In this document: positions 43,463-52,319 of the stretch, piece after piece
How positions within the stretch are numbered: position 1 is the first letter of the stretch
Layout: each line of letters begins with the position of its first letter
NCBI GenBank assembly: GCA_947447955.1
Contig: CANFLS010000007.1
Coordinates: 1 to 64,000 of the forward strand
DNA from: Flavobacteriales bacterium
GTDB taxonomy: Bacteria > Bacteroidota > Bacteroidia > NS11-12g > UBA955
DNA: 64,000 nucleotides
Reading direction: 5' to 3'
Program-made: the position numbers and the translations under genes
The notes under the pieces: generated by a model
Told to the model about the DNA's origin: nothing
Databases searched by the model: none
Seen by the model: the letters and a program-made list of their open reading frames with translations, nothing else

Positions 43463-44020
43463 TTATTTCATCATCAATTCACCTGCTTTTTTGAGGTAAT
43501 TGTTTCCTTTGTAATTTTGCACAAGAGAAATTAGTCCGCAAACAGAGGAAACTCCTATTCCTAATAAAGGATTAATAAAATAAATCACTGCAGAACCACC
43601 AACGCCACCAAGTAAAGTCAAAGTAAGAGCTGTGTTTTTGCATATACCAGATTCTATTAAACAATATCCTGCTAGTTTGCTTTTTTCAGCAATCGTCAAA
43701 TCATTATCTATAGATTTCGAATTTTGACCATTTTCAATGTCTAATTTTGAAAATCTCTCCTTATACCTTATTACACAAATACCATTATTTTCAATTACAT
43801 AATCTTCAATATTTCTGATTTCTGATTTTGTCAGTGGTTGCATTAAAACAATATCAAAAGATTTCAAATATTCTCCATTTACAAAAACCAGTTTGACAGT
43901 GTCAATAAATGCCACTTTTTCACTACTAAGAAATAGCGTATCTTTTTTAATAGGATTATTTTGAGAGTACCCGTTATTGAATACAAAAAAGGCCAGAATA
44001 AATATTAATTTCTTATACAT
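43463..44020 (-). CDS. Exported or membrane protein of unknown function
   Basis: 185 residues. There is an N-terminal signal-like segment (KLIFILAFFVFNNGYSQ), then a beta-rich region, and two hydrophobic stretches near 128-148 and 150-165 (LTLTLLGGVGGSAVIYFINP, GIGVSSVCGLISLV). No family recognised. TATATTTG on the minus strand ends 4 bases before the ATG. It is followed by the SRPBCC gene 3 bases on. Confidence 0.55.
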   Translation of the reverse strand: MYKKLIFILAFFVFNNGYSQNNPIKKDTLFLSSEKVAFIDTVKLVFVNGEYLKSFDIVLMQPLTKSEIRNIEDYVIENNGICVIRYKERFSKLDIENGQNSKSIDNDLTIAEKSKLAGYCLIESGICKNTALTLTLLGGVGGSAVIYFINPLLGIGVSSVCGLISLVQNYKGNNYLKKAGELMMK

Positions 44021-44024
44021 AAAA

Positions 44025-44032
44025 CAAATATA
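44025..44032 (-). promoter_or_regulatory. -7 promoter box, leftward gene
   Basis: TATATTTG on the minus strand, 4 bases before the ATG at 44020. Confidence 0.55.
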
Positions 44033-44140
44033 CTCTCAATTTGGATTTATAATTAGCTGCTAAATAATAACTAATGTGAAATTTTATAAAAACTTATACT
44101 TGTTTATTTTTACGGCATTTATCTTTATATTTCAAACAAT

Positions 44141-44148
44141 TAACTTTG
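44141..44148 (+). promoter_or_regulatory. -7 promoter box, rightward gene
   Basis: TAACTTTG ends 4 bases before the ATG at 44153. TTTA lies at 44118-44121, 19 bases upstream, as an imperfect -33. This predicts a leaderless transcript. Confidence 0.6.
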
Positions 44149-44152
44149 ATTC

Positions 44153-44746
44153 ATGAGAATTTACTACATACTCGTACTTTATTTATTTTATGGGGGGACA
44201 CTTCTTTGTGCTCAAGTTACAAAAACGCCAAAGAAATCAACTGTAAAGACTACTGTTGCCAACACCGAAACTTTATCCGTTTGGATGTCGAGAAATTTAA
44301 ATATCCAACTTCCTCGCAAAGTTGGAAAGGTTGGCATCCCTAAAAAAATAAATATATCTCAAGATTTAACACCCACTGTTATTGAAGCGTTGAAAGCCGA
44401 TATGTGGTTGGGAGCAGACAAATTTACGAATGCGGAGTTTCAATATTATCCAAGCTATGTGAGGATGGACTATTATTTTAATGATTTATCCAAAATACTT
44501 TTGATCAACAATCATTACCTGATTTTAAGTTACCATTTGTCATTGGGGTCATCAGGCGATGCATTGTTAATTGACCTCAATACCATGAAATTTAAAGAAC
44601 TTACGGACTACAATGCATACAAATTCAAAAGCGAGCATGTTCTATTGGTGGTTCAAGATTATTATGATGACCAAGGCCACTTTTGGGAATATGGTGAATA
44701 CAATATTCTAACTGGAGCCTATAAATTCATATCGAAAGAGCATTGA
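44153..44746 (+). CDS. Secreted protein of unknown function
   Basis: 197 residues with a signal peptide (MRIYYILVLYLFYGGTLLCAQ). The mature protein has a basic Lys/Thr-rich N-terminal stretch, then an aromatic-rich part (YYPSYVRMDYYFNDLSK, YYDDQGHFWEYGEYN). No domain is recognised. A second open frame starting 7 bases upstream is shorter and has no signal peptide; it is rejected. The promoter box is 4 bases from the ATG. It is divergent from the unknown membrane protein gene at 43463-44020. Confidence 0.6.
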   Translation: MRIYYILVLYLFYGGTLLCAQVTKTPKKSTVKTTVANTETLSVWMSRNLNIQLPRKVGKVGIPKKINISQDLTPTVIEALKADMWLGADKFTNAEFQYYPSYVRMDYYFNDLSKILLINNHYLILSYHLSLGSSGDALLIDLNTMKFKELTDYNAYKFKSEHVLLVVQDYYDDQGHFWEYGEYNILTGAYKFISKEH

Positions 44747-44780
44747 AACTACCTTTCTACTTCGGTTTTGTAACAAGATT

Positions 44781-45179
44781 TTACTGAGATTCATCATCAG
44801 TTAGATGGTGAATATAAGTTTCAATGACCATACCCAAAATAATTCCTATTATATAGCAAATTACGTCAGTCCAAAGGAATCCAAATCCCAAAATCAATCC
44901 TCCAAAAGTTGTATGCCTGATTTGATTAATCCAAGTTGACTGATAAAGTTGACTGAATTCAATTGCCAGTGAAAATAGCAGGGCAGCAATCCCAATTTTA
45001 ATTGTGCTTGTTCGTGGTAAAAGAAATCCCACAATAAAAAATACCATTAGCGCCCATAAAGTATCTCCAAGATAAAGAAATAAAAAACTTGGCAAGATTT
45101 CGGGGAACTTCCTTGAGCTTATTCCTAGCAAAACCGTAAGAATAATCAACAAAGCGTAATGAACTCTTTTTCTTTTCAT
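44781..45179 (-). CDS. DUF2809 small integral membrane protein
   Basis: 132 residues with four or five transmembrane helices. The DUF2809 pattern is seen: YALLIILTVLLGISSRK, LPSFLFLYLGDTLWALMVFF near residue 30 and LAIEFSQLYQSTWINQIRHTTFGGLILG near residue 72. The family has no assigned function. Start is ATG 45177-45179; GATATTTG, a 7-of-8 match to the -7 box, ends 7 bases upstream. It is monocistronic. Confidence 0.82.
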   Translation of the reverse strand: MKRKRVHYALLIILTVLLGISSRKFPEILPSFLFLYLGDTLWALMVFFIVGFLLPRTSTIKIGIAALLFSLAIEFSQLYQSTWINQIRHTTFGGLILGFGFLWTDVICYIIGIILGMVIETYIHHLTDDESQ

Positions 45180-45208
45180 CAAGTATCAAATATCTGAATT
45201 ATAAATAA

Positions 45209-45236
45209 AAAAAGTGAAGGTAAACCTTCACTTTTT
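45209..45236 (-). terminator. Terminator downstream of tRNA-Arg
   Basis: AAAAAGTGAAGG and its complement form a 12-bp stem with loop TAAA. It lies 24 bases past the tRNA-Arg 3' end and is flanked by A/T runs. Confidence 0.85.
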
Positions 45237-45259
45237 ACTGTAGAAATGTTATTTTTTTT

Positions 45260-45334
45260 TGGTAGTCCCGACGAGAATCGAACTCATATCAAATGTTTAG
45301 GAAACATCTATTCTATCCATTGAACTACGGGACC
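45260..45334 (-). tRNA. tRNA-Arg (anticodon CCT), CCA encoded
   Basis: Reading from 45334: acceptor GGTCCCG pairs with CGGGACT, followed by TA at positions 8-9. The anticodon stem GATGT/ACATT encloses TTCCTAA with CCT. The T arm holds AGTTCGATTCT. The 3' end carries an encoded CCA, unlike the three other tRNAs of the window. Confidence 0.93.
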
Positions 45335-45348
45335 CAATGAATGGGCTG

Positions 45349-45356
45349 CAAAAATA
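45349..45356 (-). promoter_or_regulatory. -7 promoter box of tRNA-Arg
   Basis: TATTTTTG on the minus strand ends 14 bases before the tRNA 5' end. No clear -33 TTTG. Confidence 0.55.
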
Positions 45357-45402
45357 GGTTATTTTTTAACTCTTTTTTTAGAGAAATCGAATTATTTAAA
45401 AA

Positions 45403-46032
45403 CTACCAGCCTCCACAGGATAATGCGTTTTTACAACCCACAAACCAAAGAATACAAGATATTAAGATTATTCCCAAACTAACATAGGGATTAATAATAC
45501 TCCCCTTTTTTTTATTCAAAACTATGAATGAAAATAATTCACCAAGTAATGCAAAAAGCAAGGAAATCATAGAATAGGCATTGCCAAGACCATTGGTATT
45601 AAATCCTATTACACCAAAAACAAAACTCACGATAGCTAAAACAAAAGCAATGATACTAAATACATTTGACGCTGTATTTTCAGATTTAGCACTCTCCTTA
45701 TTTAGTTTGATATTTGTTTTATTATGATTCAATTCTTCCTTTATTTTCAAGAAATGAATTCTTCCTTTTTGAAATTTCTTTTTAATTTTTAATATTTTAG
45801 TTGTTTTACTTCCATCCAACTTTGGCGAATTTTCAAAAATGTCTTTTGTGGAATTCACATTTTGATTTTGAATTAATTGAAGGGAAGAAGTTGAATCAAA
45901 CTTATATTGCAACTTAGAAATATTTGAAGAAATAGAATTAAACCCACCACCAAAGTTCGAATAGGTTGTTTTGCAACTTTCATTTATTAGAGAAAATAAA
46001 AGCAGAAAAAATATTAGTTTTAAGTATCTCAT
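45403..46032 (-). CDS. Putative lipoprotein with three C-terminal membrane helices
   Basis: 209 residues starting at ATG 46030-46032, which gives a lipoprotein signal (MRYLKLIFFLLLFSLINESC, with Cys at the lipobox position). An upstream in-frame ATG adds 15 residues without a reason. The middle is Lys/Asn-rich and helical. Three hydrophobic segments follow (about 125-145, 155-175 and 183-203). A lipid anchor together with internal helices is unusual, so the signal may instead be a plain first membrane helix. No family recognised. Its end (ALSCGGW) is 69 bases from the tRNA-Arg. Confidence 0.55.
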   Translation of the reverse strand: MRYLKLIFFLLLFSLINESCKTTYSNFGGGFNSISSNISKLQYKFDSTSSLQLIQNQNVNSTKDIFENSPKLDGSKTTKILKIKKKFQKGRIHFLKIKEELNHNKTNIKLNKESAKSENTASNVFSIIAFVLAIVSFVFGVIGFNTNGLGNAYSMISLLFALLGELFSFIVLNKKKGSIINPYVSLGIILISCILWFVGCKNALSCGGW

Positions 46033-46101
46033 GATTTTACAATTTATACAATTATAAAATAAATTATTGAATTTCAAAACTTTATTACTCTTGTTTCAAA
46101 T

Positions 46102-47514
46102 CTAAATCTCCTTCAATTTCTTATTCTGCACATATTGCCTCAAGGTATCTAGAATTATCAAAATACCAATTGATACAAACACAATGATGCCCTTGGTATT
46201 TAACCGTGCCAAAACATTCACCAAAGCACCCGTTACAAATGCATTGCAAAGTGCATAATAAAAAGACAGTACATACAAGGTTGTATGTAGTTTGTTTTTC
46301 ATTTTCACTACAATGATCAATGCCGAAAAAAGGATTAGCCATTGCAAAATCTCATACCATTTGTTGTACGTTGAAAAGTCAATTTCTTCCTTCTGCTGCT
46401 TGCTAACTGTTACCAATCGGCGGTAATCATGGGGATAATATTGCTTCATTTCTACTGCCAATGTGCCCATGGTATCTACCTTGCCCATTCCATCTCCAGC
46501 ACCTGTTAATACAAACTGATTTGCCGTTGCCTTTACAGAAGCTAAAATATTGGCAGACAACAATTCTGGATCGGTAATCGTTTTGGCAATGATTTTCTTG
46601 TATAAAGTATCCGAGTGATTCCATCCTCCTGAGTGTGCAAATGCACCGTCAGATTCCCAAACAAAATCCCAACCATGCTCTGGAAGCTTGTCTTTATAAG
46701 CACAAAGTGCGTTTGGTTCTTTACCCCAATATTTGTCTAAATATTGCTTCAATACACCGTTTTCAGACAATTTCCCCATTAAAAAAATATGACTAGCAGA
46801 ACCTAAGTTGTATTTTTTATATGCATATACATTTGTCCCTACAATGCATAAAATTGCAACAATTGAAGTGACAAATAATTGCAAAAAGCGTTTTTCAATG
46901 AATTCAAAAACAGTAATTTTTTTACGAAGGACAAATATCCCCCCAGAAAATAAGAAAAATAAGAGCACATTTGAAGTGTGCATAACCAAGCAAAAAATCA
47001 AAATCAATCCAAAAAACATTGTACTTGCAAAATCTTTCGATCTTAAGAAAAGCAAGGCTGTAAAAAAGGCAATGGATGTATATAAATCTGGCATTAATTG
47101 AATAAACAACCAAGGCAGCGGAGTAAACAAACAGATTAGAGAAAACGCCAAAAGGACAAACCACCGATTTGTATTTTGAAAAAACTTTTCTAAAAATCCA
47201 TAGATGATTAAATAGGCCACAAGCGACTGAATCAAGAGAATTTCAATGATATGTGGCTGATGAAATAACTCTAAAAACTTAGAAGTATAATGGATAAATA
47301 CGCTATAGAAAATACTGCGGTCACCGGGAACATTCAATTCCCTTGCATTTAACAAATAAGCTCCAGAATCTGGGGTATATAACGCCGATCCTCCAGTCAA
47401 AACGAGAAGTGGAATCAAAATCAGCGCTACCAAAATATGGGTAATAAAATTATCGTTGGGTTGCGAAACCTTGTAAATTATTTTATTCCAATTATTTATA
47501 ATACACTTTTTCAA
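46102..47514 (-). CDS. Polytopic membrane protein, glycosyltransferase-like, function unknown
   Basis: About 470 residues with some ten transmembrane helices. The large first extracytoplasmic loop carries YTPDSGAYLLNAREL, whose D-S-x-x-Y motif recalls the D-x-x-Y loop of GT-C-type enzymes; this is only suggestive. There is no ATG. The first in-frame TTG at 47533-47535 lies inside a perfect -7 box (TATCTTTG), so it cannot be in the mRNA leader of that promoter; TTG 47512-47514 (LKKCIINNWNKI) is the next choice. Protein topology has a ~130-residue soluble loop (about 240-370) with HSGGWNHSD. It precedes the sulfatase gene on the same strand. Confidence 0.55.
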   Translation of the reverse strand: MKKCIINNWNKIIYKVSQPNDNFITHILVALILIPLLVLTGGSALYTPDSGAYLLNARELNVPGDRSIFYSVFIHYTSKFLELFHQPHIIEILLIQSLVAYLIIYGFLEKFFQNTNRWFVLLAFSLICLFTPLPWLFIQLMPDLYTSIAFFTALLFLRSKDFASTMFFGLILIFCLVMHTSNVLLFFLFSGGIFVLRKKITVFEFIEKRFLQLFVTSIVAILCIVGTNVYAYKKYNLGSASHIFLMGKLSENGVLKQYLDKYWGKEPNALCAYKDKLPEHGWDFVWESDGAFAHSGGWNHSDTLYKKIIAKTITDPELLSANILASVKATANQFVLTGAGDGMGKVDTMGTLAVEMKQYYPHDYRRLVTVSKQQKEEIDFSTYNKWYEILQWLILFSALIIVVKMKNKLHTTLYVLSFYYALCNAFVTGALVNVLARLNTKGIIVFVSIGILIILDTLRQYVQNKKLKEI

Positions 47515-47532
47515 TTGAAGATTGAATATCCT

Positions 47533-47540
47533 CAAAGATA
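47533..47540 (-). promoter_or_regulatory. -7 box overlapping an apparent TTG start
   Basis: TATCTTTG on the minus strand; its last three bases are the in-frame TTG. A start there would lie upstream of the transcription start, so the real start should be farther in. Confidence 0.5.
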
Positions 47541-47578
47541 GAGATTTGAATTACCACATTCAAATAACCTGGTTTAAA

Positions 47579-49147
47579 TCAATGCTTAATTAACTTCATT
47601 GTTTCGTTTGAAGTATTTTTTAAACGCAAAAAATAAATACCACTCGGTAAATTTTCGAAATTCTGTTTTTCAATATCTTGTCCCTCAAAAACAATTTGAC
47701 CCAAATTATTCTGCAAAAAAACTTCCATATTTTGAGCTGATTCTTTCAAATAGATTCTGTTGGTAAACGGATTGGGATAAGCAATATTATTTGACGTATG
47801 ATGCAAATTTGGTTTACTTACATTGTCATCACAGAACCTTGAAACGCCAACTAATTTGGTCATTTCGTTACACAAATAAGCGTAGTTGGTTCCGTCTTCA
47901 AAATTCAAAGTACCGGTTAACAAATTGGTTTTCTCATTGGGATCGGTTGAAATTTTGAAGAACTTTTGGGTACCATTGTCAAAATCAAGCAATTTATGGG
48001 TGGCATTTCTCATGGTTTTACCATCGCCAGCCGTTGGCGTTACTTTAAAGATTTCTGTAAAAATCCAATCGCGCATTTTCACATTTTGGTTTTTCAATAT
48101 TGGCATCATGCTTCTTGAATCAACCGGTTTATTTTGAGGGACATTTTTTGACCATGCGGTATCACCAAACAAATCCAAAACTGTGGCATATATATCGGCA
48201 GTATTCACAAGTTCAGTTGAAACTCTGTTTGGATTCACTACAGAAGGTCCAGCAATAATCATGGGTACTGAAATTCCATCTTGGTAAATGCTTCCTTTGG
48301 CGCTATTAGTACCTTGATTTACCAAAGGATCATCGCCATTATCGCCAATAAAAATAATATCGGTATTATCCCACAATTTCATTGATTGCAACGAATCGAA
48401 AAGCCTACCTACCTGATTATCCAAAGCCTCTGTCATTGCCTTGAAATAGGCTTTGGGATTGGCTGTAATATCAGCTGCGGTTCCAGATAAAGTTTTATCT
48501 GAATACAATCCAGTAGGAGGCAAATGATAAGGAGAATGGGGTGCATTGTATGCTAGCCACAGAAAGAACTGCTGGTTTTTTTGCGTTTTTATCCAGTTAA
48601 TTGCATCTGATGTTTCATCAATTGTTGCATACACATTTGAAGTGCCAGAAACACCGTTTACAATTTTTGTCCAACTGTAATAATTAGCTAGTTGTCCAAG
48701 AAAATTTCCAGCATAATAATCATATCCCATAATATTAGGATAAGTGAATTTTGCCGGTTTTGGAGCTGTCAAATGCCATTTTCCAACACTTGCTGTCGCA
48801 ATTTTATTTGATGAATACTTTTTTAGCAATCGGGGAATGGTAATTTCGGCAGTATCAATTTCAGCCGAACCTGCTGCAACCACATCGCCCATGCCAGTTC
48901 TAAAACTATAACGACCTGTTAAAATACCAGCTCTTGTTGGAGAACATAATGGGTTTGACCAAGCGTATCTAAATCGGACACCTCTATTTAGCAACTTCCT
49001 TACATTGGGCATTGAAACCGTATCTACATGATTTTCATAAAAGCCACAATAATCACTTCCAAGATCATCGGCAATAATTAAAATTACATTTCGTTGGGCA
49101 TTCAGTTTTATAAAACTAAAGAAGAGAATAAGAATATATTTTTTCAT
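47579..49147 (-). CDS. Secreted sulfatase with T9SS sorting domain
   Basis: 522 residues with a signal peptide (MKKYILILFFSFIKLNAQ). The type I sulfatase motifs are clear: NVILIIADDLGSD (metal ligands Asp-Asp) near residue 21, the formylglycine site CSPTRAGILTGRYSFRTGMG near residue 68 (C-x-P-x-R), GKWHLTAPKP near residue 120 and IFIGDNGDDP near residue 266. The last ~70 residues, from IAYPNPFTNR, are a T9SS sorting domain, so the enzyme is predicted to reach the cell surface. The Cys-type site needs a formylglycine-generating enzyme or anSME, not in the window. Substrate is unknown. Two copies of the dispersed motif lie in it, at 47679 and 48134. Confidence 0.92.
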   Translation of the reverse strand: MKKYILILFFSFIKLNAQRNVILIIADDLGSDYCGFYENHVDTVSMPNVRKLLNRGVRFRYAWSNPLCSPTRAGILTGRYSFRTGMGDVVAAGSAEIDTAEITIPRLLKKYSSNKIATASVGKWHLTAPKPAKFTYPNIMGYDYYAGNFLGQLANYYSWTKIVNGVSGTSNVYATIDETSDAINWIKTQKNQQFFLWLAYNAPHSPYHLPPTGLYSDKTLSGTAADITANPKAYFKAMTEALDNQVGRLFDSLQSMKLWDNTDIIFIGDNGDDPLVNQGTNSAKGSIYQDGISVPMIIAGPSVVNPNRVSTELVNTADIYATVLDLFGDTAWSKNVPQNKPVDSRSMMPILKNQNVKMRDWIFTEIFKVTPTAGDGKTMRNATHKLLDFDNGTQKFFKISTDPNEKTNLLTGTLNFEDGTNYAYLCNEMTKLVGVSRFCDDNVSKPNLHHTSNNIAYPNPFTNRIYLKESAQNMEVFLQNNLGQIVFEGQDIEKQNFENLPSGIYFLRLKNTSNETMKLIKH

Positions 49148-49209
49148 TGCTATAAATGAGATTGAGGTAATATTTTAGAAGACTAGTTCAGCCTAAACTT
49201 GCACTTACA

Positions 49210-50808
49210 TCAATGAAGCGCATCAGGTATTTTCAATCTACTTCCATATTTCAATTTTTTACGCATGTTTAATTTGTTCTTTTTTGCAATTGCTGCAACA
49301 GAAACATGGTAGTTAAGTGCTATTCTATAAAGGGTTTCGCCGTGTTTTACAACATGGATAACCTCTCCTTCCCGATGTCGCGGTACAATAACAATTGGAG
49401 TATGAACTGAATCTACTTTTGCAACAGTATCTGATGTATTATTTTCTTCTTGAGGGACATTTGATCGATACATCGATAACATATCCATTCCCTGTGAAAC
49501 TTTAAAATTTAATGAATCTAAATTTACCTGATCAAAGTTATTCACTCTGTTATATGCATGGAGTAAGGATAGTGTAAAAAGTTGTCCTTGTAATGCATAT
49601 CCAACCTTATTGAAATGTAATTTGTCTGAAAGGGTCAATTTGTTTTGATACCAGGTATAGAGCGAACCCCATCCCCCCATTGCTTCATTGAGATCATACA
49701 GGGTAAGATTTTTATCCATTGCTATTCTACGCAATTGGTTATTCACTTTTACTTGAAGTGGTGGAATTCTATTGTTGCTTCGGGTATCTGGTGCAGTGGT
49801 AAAAATAATTGCTGTATTGGGACTAACCTTTATAATTTCATCAATGAAATTCATAATGGCAGGTGTATAAACAGCTGTATCTAGTTTTCCATTATAAGCC
49901 TCATTTGTGCCGAATGAAAAAATCAAAATATCTGGTTTTATCTGTCCAATTTGAGCAATGGTATGGGGTGCTTTGTTAATTAAATGGGTAAACTGAGCGC
50001 CTACGACTCCCAGATGGTGATAAACAACGCCTTTTTGATGGACAGGCAAAATTTCAAACCCATAAAAAACAAAATGATTTTGAATTCCGACAGTTCTAGA
50101 AAGATTAAGCGTAAAACCTTGCTCTACAGAGGATGATTCGTAAGTACTAAAACCCCAACCATCTTGGTGCGAAAAGGAGTCTATCAATCTCCATTCTGAA
50201 TCTAGTTGTGGCTTAAACGATTGGTTATCGATAGAATGCCAAACTTTAATTTTTTGAAATTCCGGAGTAGAAAATACACCCAATGAGTTTTCTTCTCTAA
50301 ACTTCTCAGTGAGTGAAACTTGAATTTTAGAATAAGGACTGTGAGTTGTTGCACAGTAACCAGATATTCCAATTGGCTCTGAAAGTGAACCCGACATGGT
50401 TTTTAAGCCGGTCCAAATTCCCGTTTGTTTTACTGATACCCCTTTGGGGCCAAAGCTTTTTGCCAACGCATAAGGAAACAAAATACCCCTACCTGCATTT
50501 CCAAATACGGATTGCAATTGAATTCTTATTTCTCCAGAGAAATAATCTCCTTGCACATGGCTATCGCCAATATGCATAATTGAGAATAATGTATCTCCTG
50601 GGCTTTTGAGATTCTTTAGGTTCTGAAATTGATTGTTCTGATAAACATTATGTAACTTCTTTAATGCCTTTTTTAATTTGATTGATTCCTGAATTTCATT
50701 GCGCTGCAAATTAATTATGGAATTATTATTTGAAAGTTGTGCTTCAATTGGGATTGTTATCAATAGCAAAGCCATTGAAAAAACCAATCCCTTCATATTT
50801 AACTTCAT
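49210..50808 (-). CDS. SGNH-family hydrolase/esterase with C-terminal LysM domain
   Basis: 532 residues with a signal peptide (MKGLVFSMALLLITIPIEAQ). The SGNH domain has block I MHIGDSHVQGDYFSGEIR near residue 77, block III FSFGTNEAYNG near residue 297 and block V SDKLHFNKVGY (D-x-x-H) near residue 396. LysM follows at the end: HVVKHGETLYRIALNYHVSVAAIAKKN near residue 484. LysM binds peptidoglycan or chitin-like GlcNAc polymers, so the enzyme probably works on the cell wall or is anchored to it. Its ATG overlaps the stop of the MBOAT gene (TGATG). Together with the upstream MBOAT and SGNH genes it forms an acyl-transfer module. Confidence 0.85.
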   Translation of the reverse strand: MKLNMKGLVFSMALLLITIPIEAQLSNNNSIINLQRNEIQESIKLKKALKKLHNVYQNNQFQNLKNLKSPGDTLFSIMHIGDSHVQGDYFSGEIRIQLQSVFGNAGRGILFPYALAKSFGPKGVSVKQTGIWTGLKTMSGSLSEPIGISGYCATTHSPYSKIQVSLTEKFREENSLGVFSTPEFQKIKVWHSIDNQSFKPQLDSEWRLIDSFSHQDGWGFSTYESSSVEQGFTLNLSRTVGIQNHFVFYGFEILPVHQKGVVYHHLGVVGAQFTHLINKAPHTIAQIGQIKPDILIFSFGTNEAYNGKLDTAVYTPAIMNFIDEIIKVSPNTAIIFTTAPDTRSNNRIPPLQVKVNNQLRRIAMDKNLTLYDLNEAMGGWGSLYTWYQNKLTLSDKLHFNKVGYALQGQLFTLSLLHAYNRVNNFDQVNLDSLNFKVSQGMDMLSMYRSNVPQEENNTSDTVAKVDSVHTPIVIVPRHREGEVIHVVKHGETLYRIALNYHVSVAAIAKKNKLNMRKKLKYGSRLKIPDALH

Positions 50809-52319
50809 CAAAACTGAAAATAAATAAAAGGTTGAACCAAATCATCTTTAAATTGAACAATGATTTGTAAGGTAACCAAAACCCAAATAATCCAGGTAAA
50901 CGAAGGCAAAGTTTGAATTTTGTTGTAAAAATTTTCTTTCCATTTGGGATGGAAAAATGCAACCAACGCTGCAAATATTAACATAAACCCTGTTTCTGAG
51001 CGAGAAATCCAAAAGCCTCCAAAGTCTTTCAAATTGAAATTGCTACAAATTTGTGTAATACTTGTAAACGCAGATTGAAAGGAAGAAGCTCTAAAAAATA
51101 TCCAACAAAACGCAACAAAATGAAAGGTCAAAATTGTCCCCCAAAATCTAGAAAAGACTGAATTCTTATTGTTCGGAAAGTAATAACTGTATGCTTTATG
51201 AAATGCCAAGGCCAAACCGTGTGCAAAGCCCCAGAAAATAAATCGCCAATCTGCCCCATGCCAAAAACCACCAACCAACATGGTAATCATTAAAAACAGA
51301 TAGGTATTGAATACGCCTTTTCTATTTCCTCCTAAAGGAATATAAATGTAATCTCTTAACCAACTACTCAATGAAATGTGCCATTTACGCCAAAAAACGG
51401 TAATATTTGACGACGAATATGGGTTGTCAAAATTTTCTTTTAATCGATAACCAAGCATCAAAGCAATACCAATGGCAATATCAGAGTAGCCCGAAAAGTC
51501 GAAATAAATCTGAAAGCTATATCCATACATTGCCAATAAATTTTCTGCTCCTGAAAAATTTGCAGGAGATTGATGAACGATATCTACAAATTTCCCAATG
51601 TAATCGGCAATAAATAGTTTTTTTAGCAACCCTATTAAAATTCTAAATAGACTTTCTTTATATAGTGCAGCATTGATTATTTGTGGGGTAAAAATTTGTG
51701 GTAAAAAATCTTTCGCACGCACAATAGGTCCAGCCACCAAATGAGGGAAAAACGTCATATAAAATGCATAGTCACTTACATTTTTGGTTGCCTGAATTTC
51801 ATTTCTATAGACATCCATTAGGTAGCTTATAGATTGAAACGTATAAAATGAAATACCAATGGGAAGAAATAAATTGTGATCTGTAAATTGAGTATGAAAG
51901 ATGGAGTTGATATTATGAATAAAGAAGTTAGCGTATTTAAAATACATTAAGAAGCTTAAACTGTATGATAAAGACAACCACAAGAGTATCTTTTTCTTTA
52001 TTCCATTTTGTTTTTCAATTGCCAGCGCAAACAAATAGTCTGAGACAATCATTAGCACAAACAGACCCAAAAATGGCCCACTTGATTTGTAGTAAAAAAA
52101 CAAAGAAAATGAAATGATGTAGAGTTTACGCCAAGTATTCTTTTGCACCAAAGCGGCATAAATAACCAAGAAAATTCCAAAAACCGCAAGAAATGTAAAT
52201 TCAGTAAAAAACCAAGGTTCTTTGGTTGAATAACCAAACATCTTTTCCAAAAGTTTTGGATCCTTTAGTGGTGCAAAAATTTGATTTAACCAATTAGTAT
52301 CCACGATATTTAGCTGCAT
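50808..52319 (-). CDS. MBOAT-family O-acyltransferase (AlgI/PatA/DltB-like)
   Basis: 503 residues with about ten membrane helices. MBOAT landmarks: YASNFF-like YKYANFFIHNI, FLPIGISFYTFQSISYLMDVYR, FFPHLVAGPIVRAKDFLPQI, WRKWHISLSSWLRDYIYIPLGGNRKG, and the catalytic His in MLVGGFWHGADWRFIFWGFAHG near residue 345. Members transfer acetyl or other acyl groups across the membrane for O-acetylation of alginate, peptidoglycan or teichoic acids. It overlaps the SGNH-LysM gene by one base and the upstream SGNH-like gene by 26 bases, so the three are translationally coupled. Confidence 0.93.
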   Translation of the reverse strand: MQLNIVDTNWLNQIFAPLKDPKLLEKMFGYSTKEPWFFTEFTFLAVFGIFLVIYAALVQKNTWRKLYIISFSLFFYYKSSGPFLGLFVLMIVSDYLFALAIEKQNGIKKKILLWLSLSYSLSFLMYFKYANFFIHNINSIFHTQFTDHNLFLPIGISFYTFQSISYLMDVYRNEIQATKNVSDYAFYMTFFPHLVAGPIVRAKDFLPQIFTPQIINAALYKESLFRILIGLLKKLFIADYIGKFVDIVHQSPANFSGAENLLAMYGYSFQIYFDFSGYSDIAIGIALMLGYRLKENFDNPYSSSNITVFWRKWHISLSSWLRDYIYIPLGGNRKGVFNTYLFLMITMLVGGFWHGADWRFIFWGFAHGLALAFHKAYSYYFPNNKNSVFSRFWGTILTFHFVAFCWIFFRASSFQSAFTSITQICSNFNLKDFGGFWISRSETGFMLIFAALVAFFHPKWKENFYNKIQTLPSFTWIIWVLVTLQIIVQFKDDLVQPFIYFQF

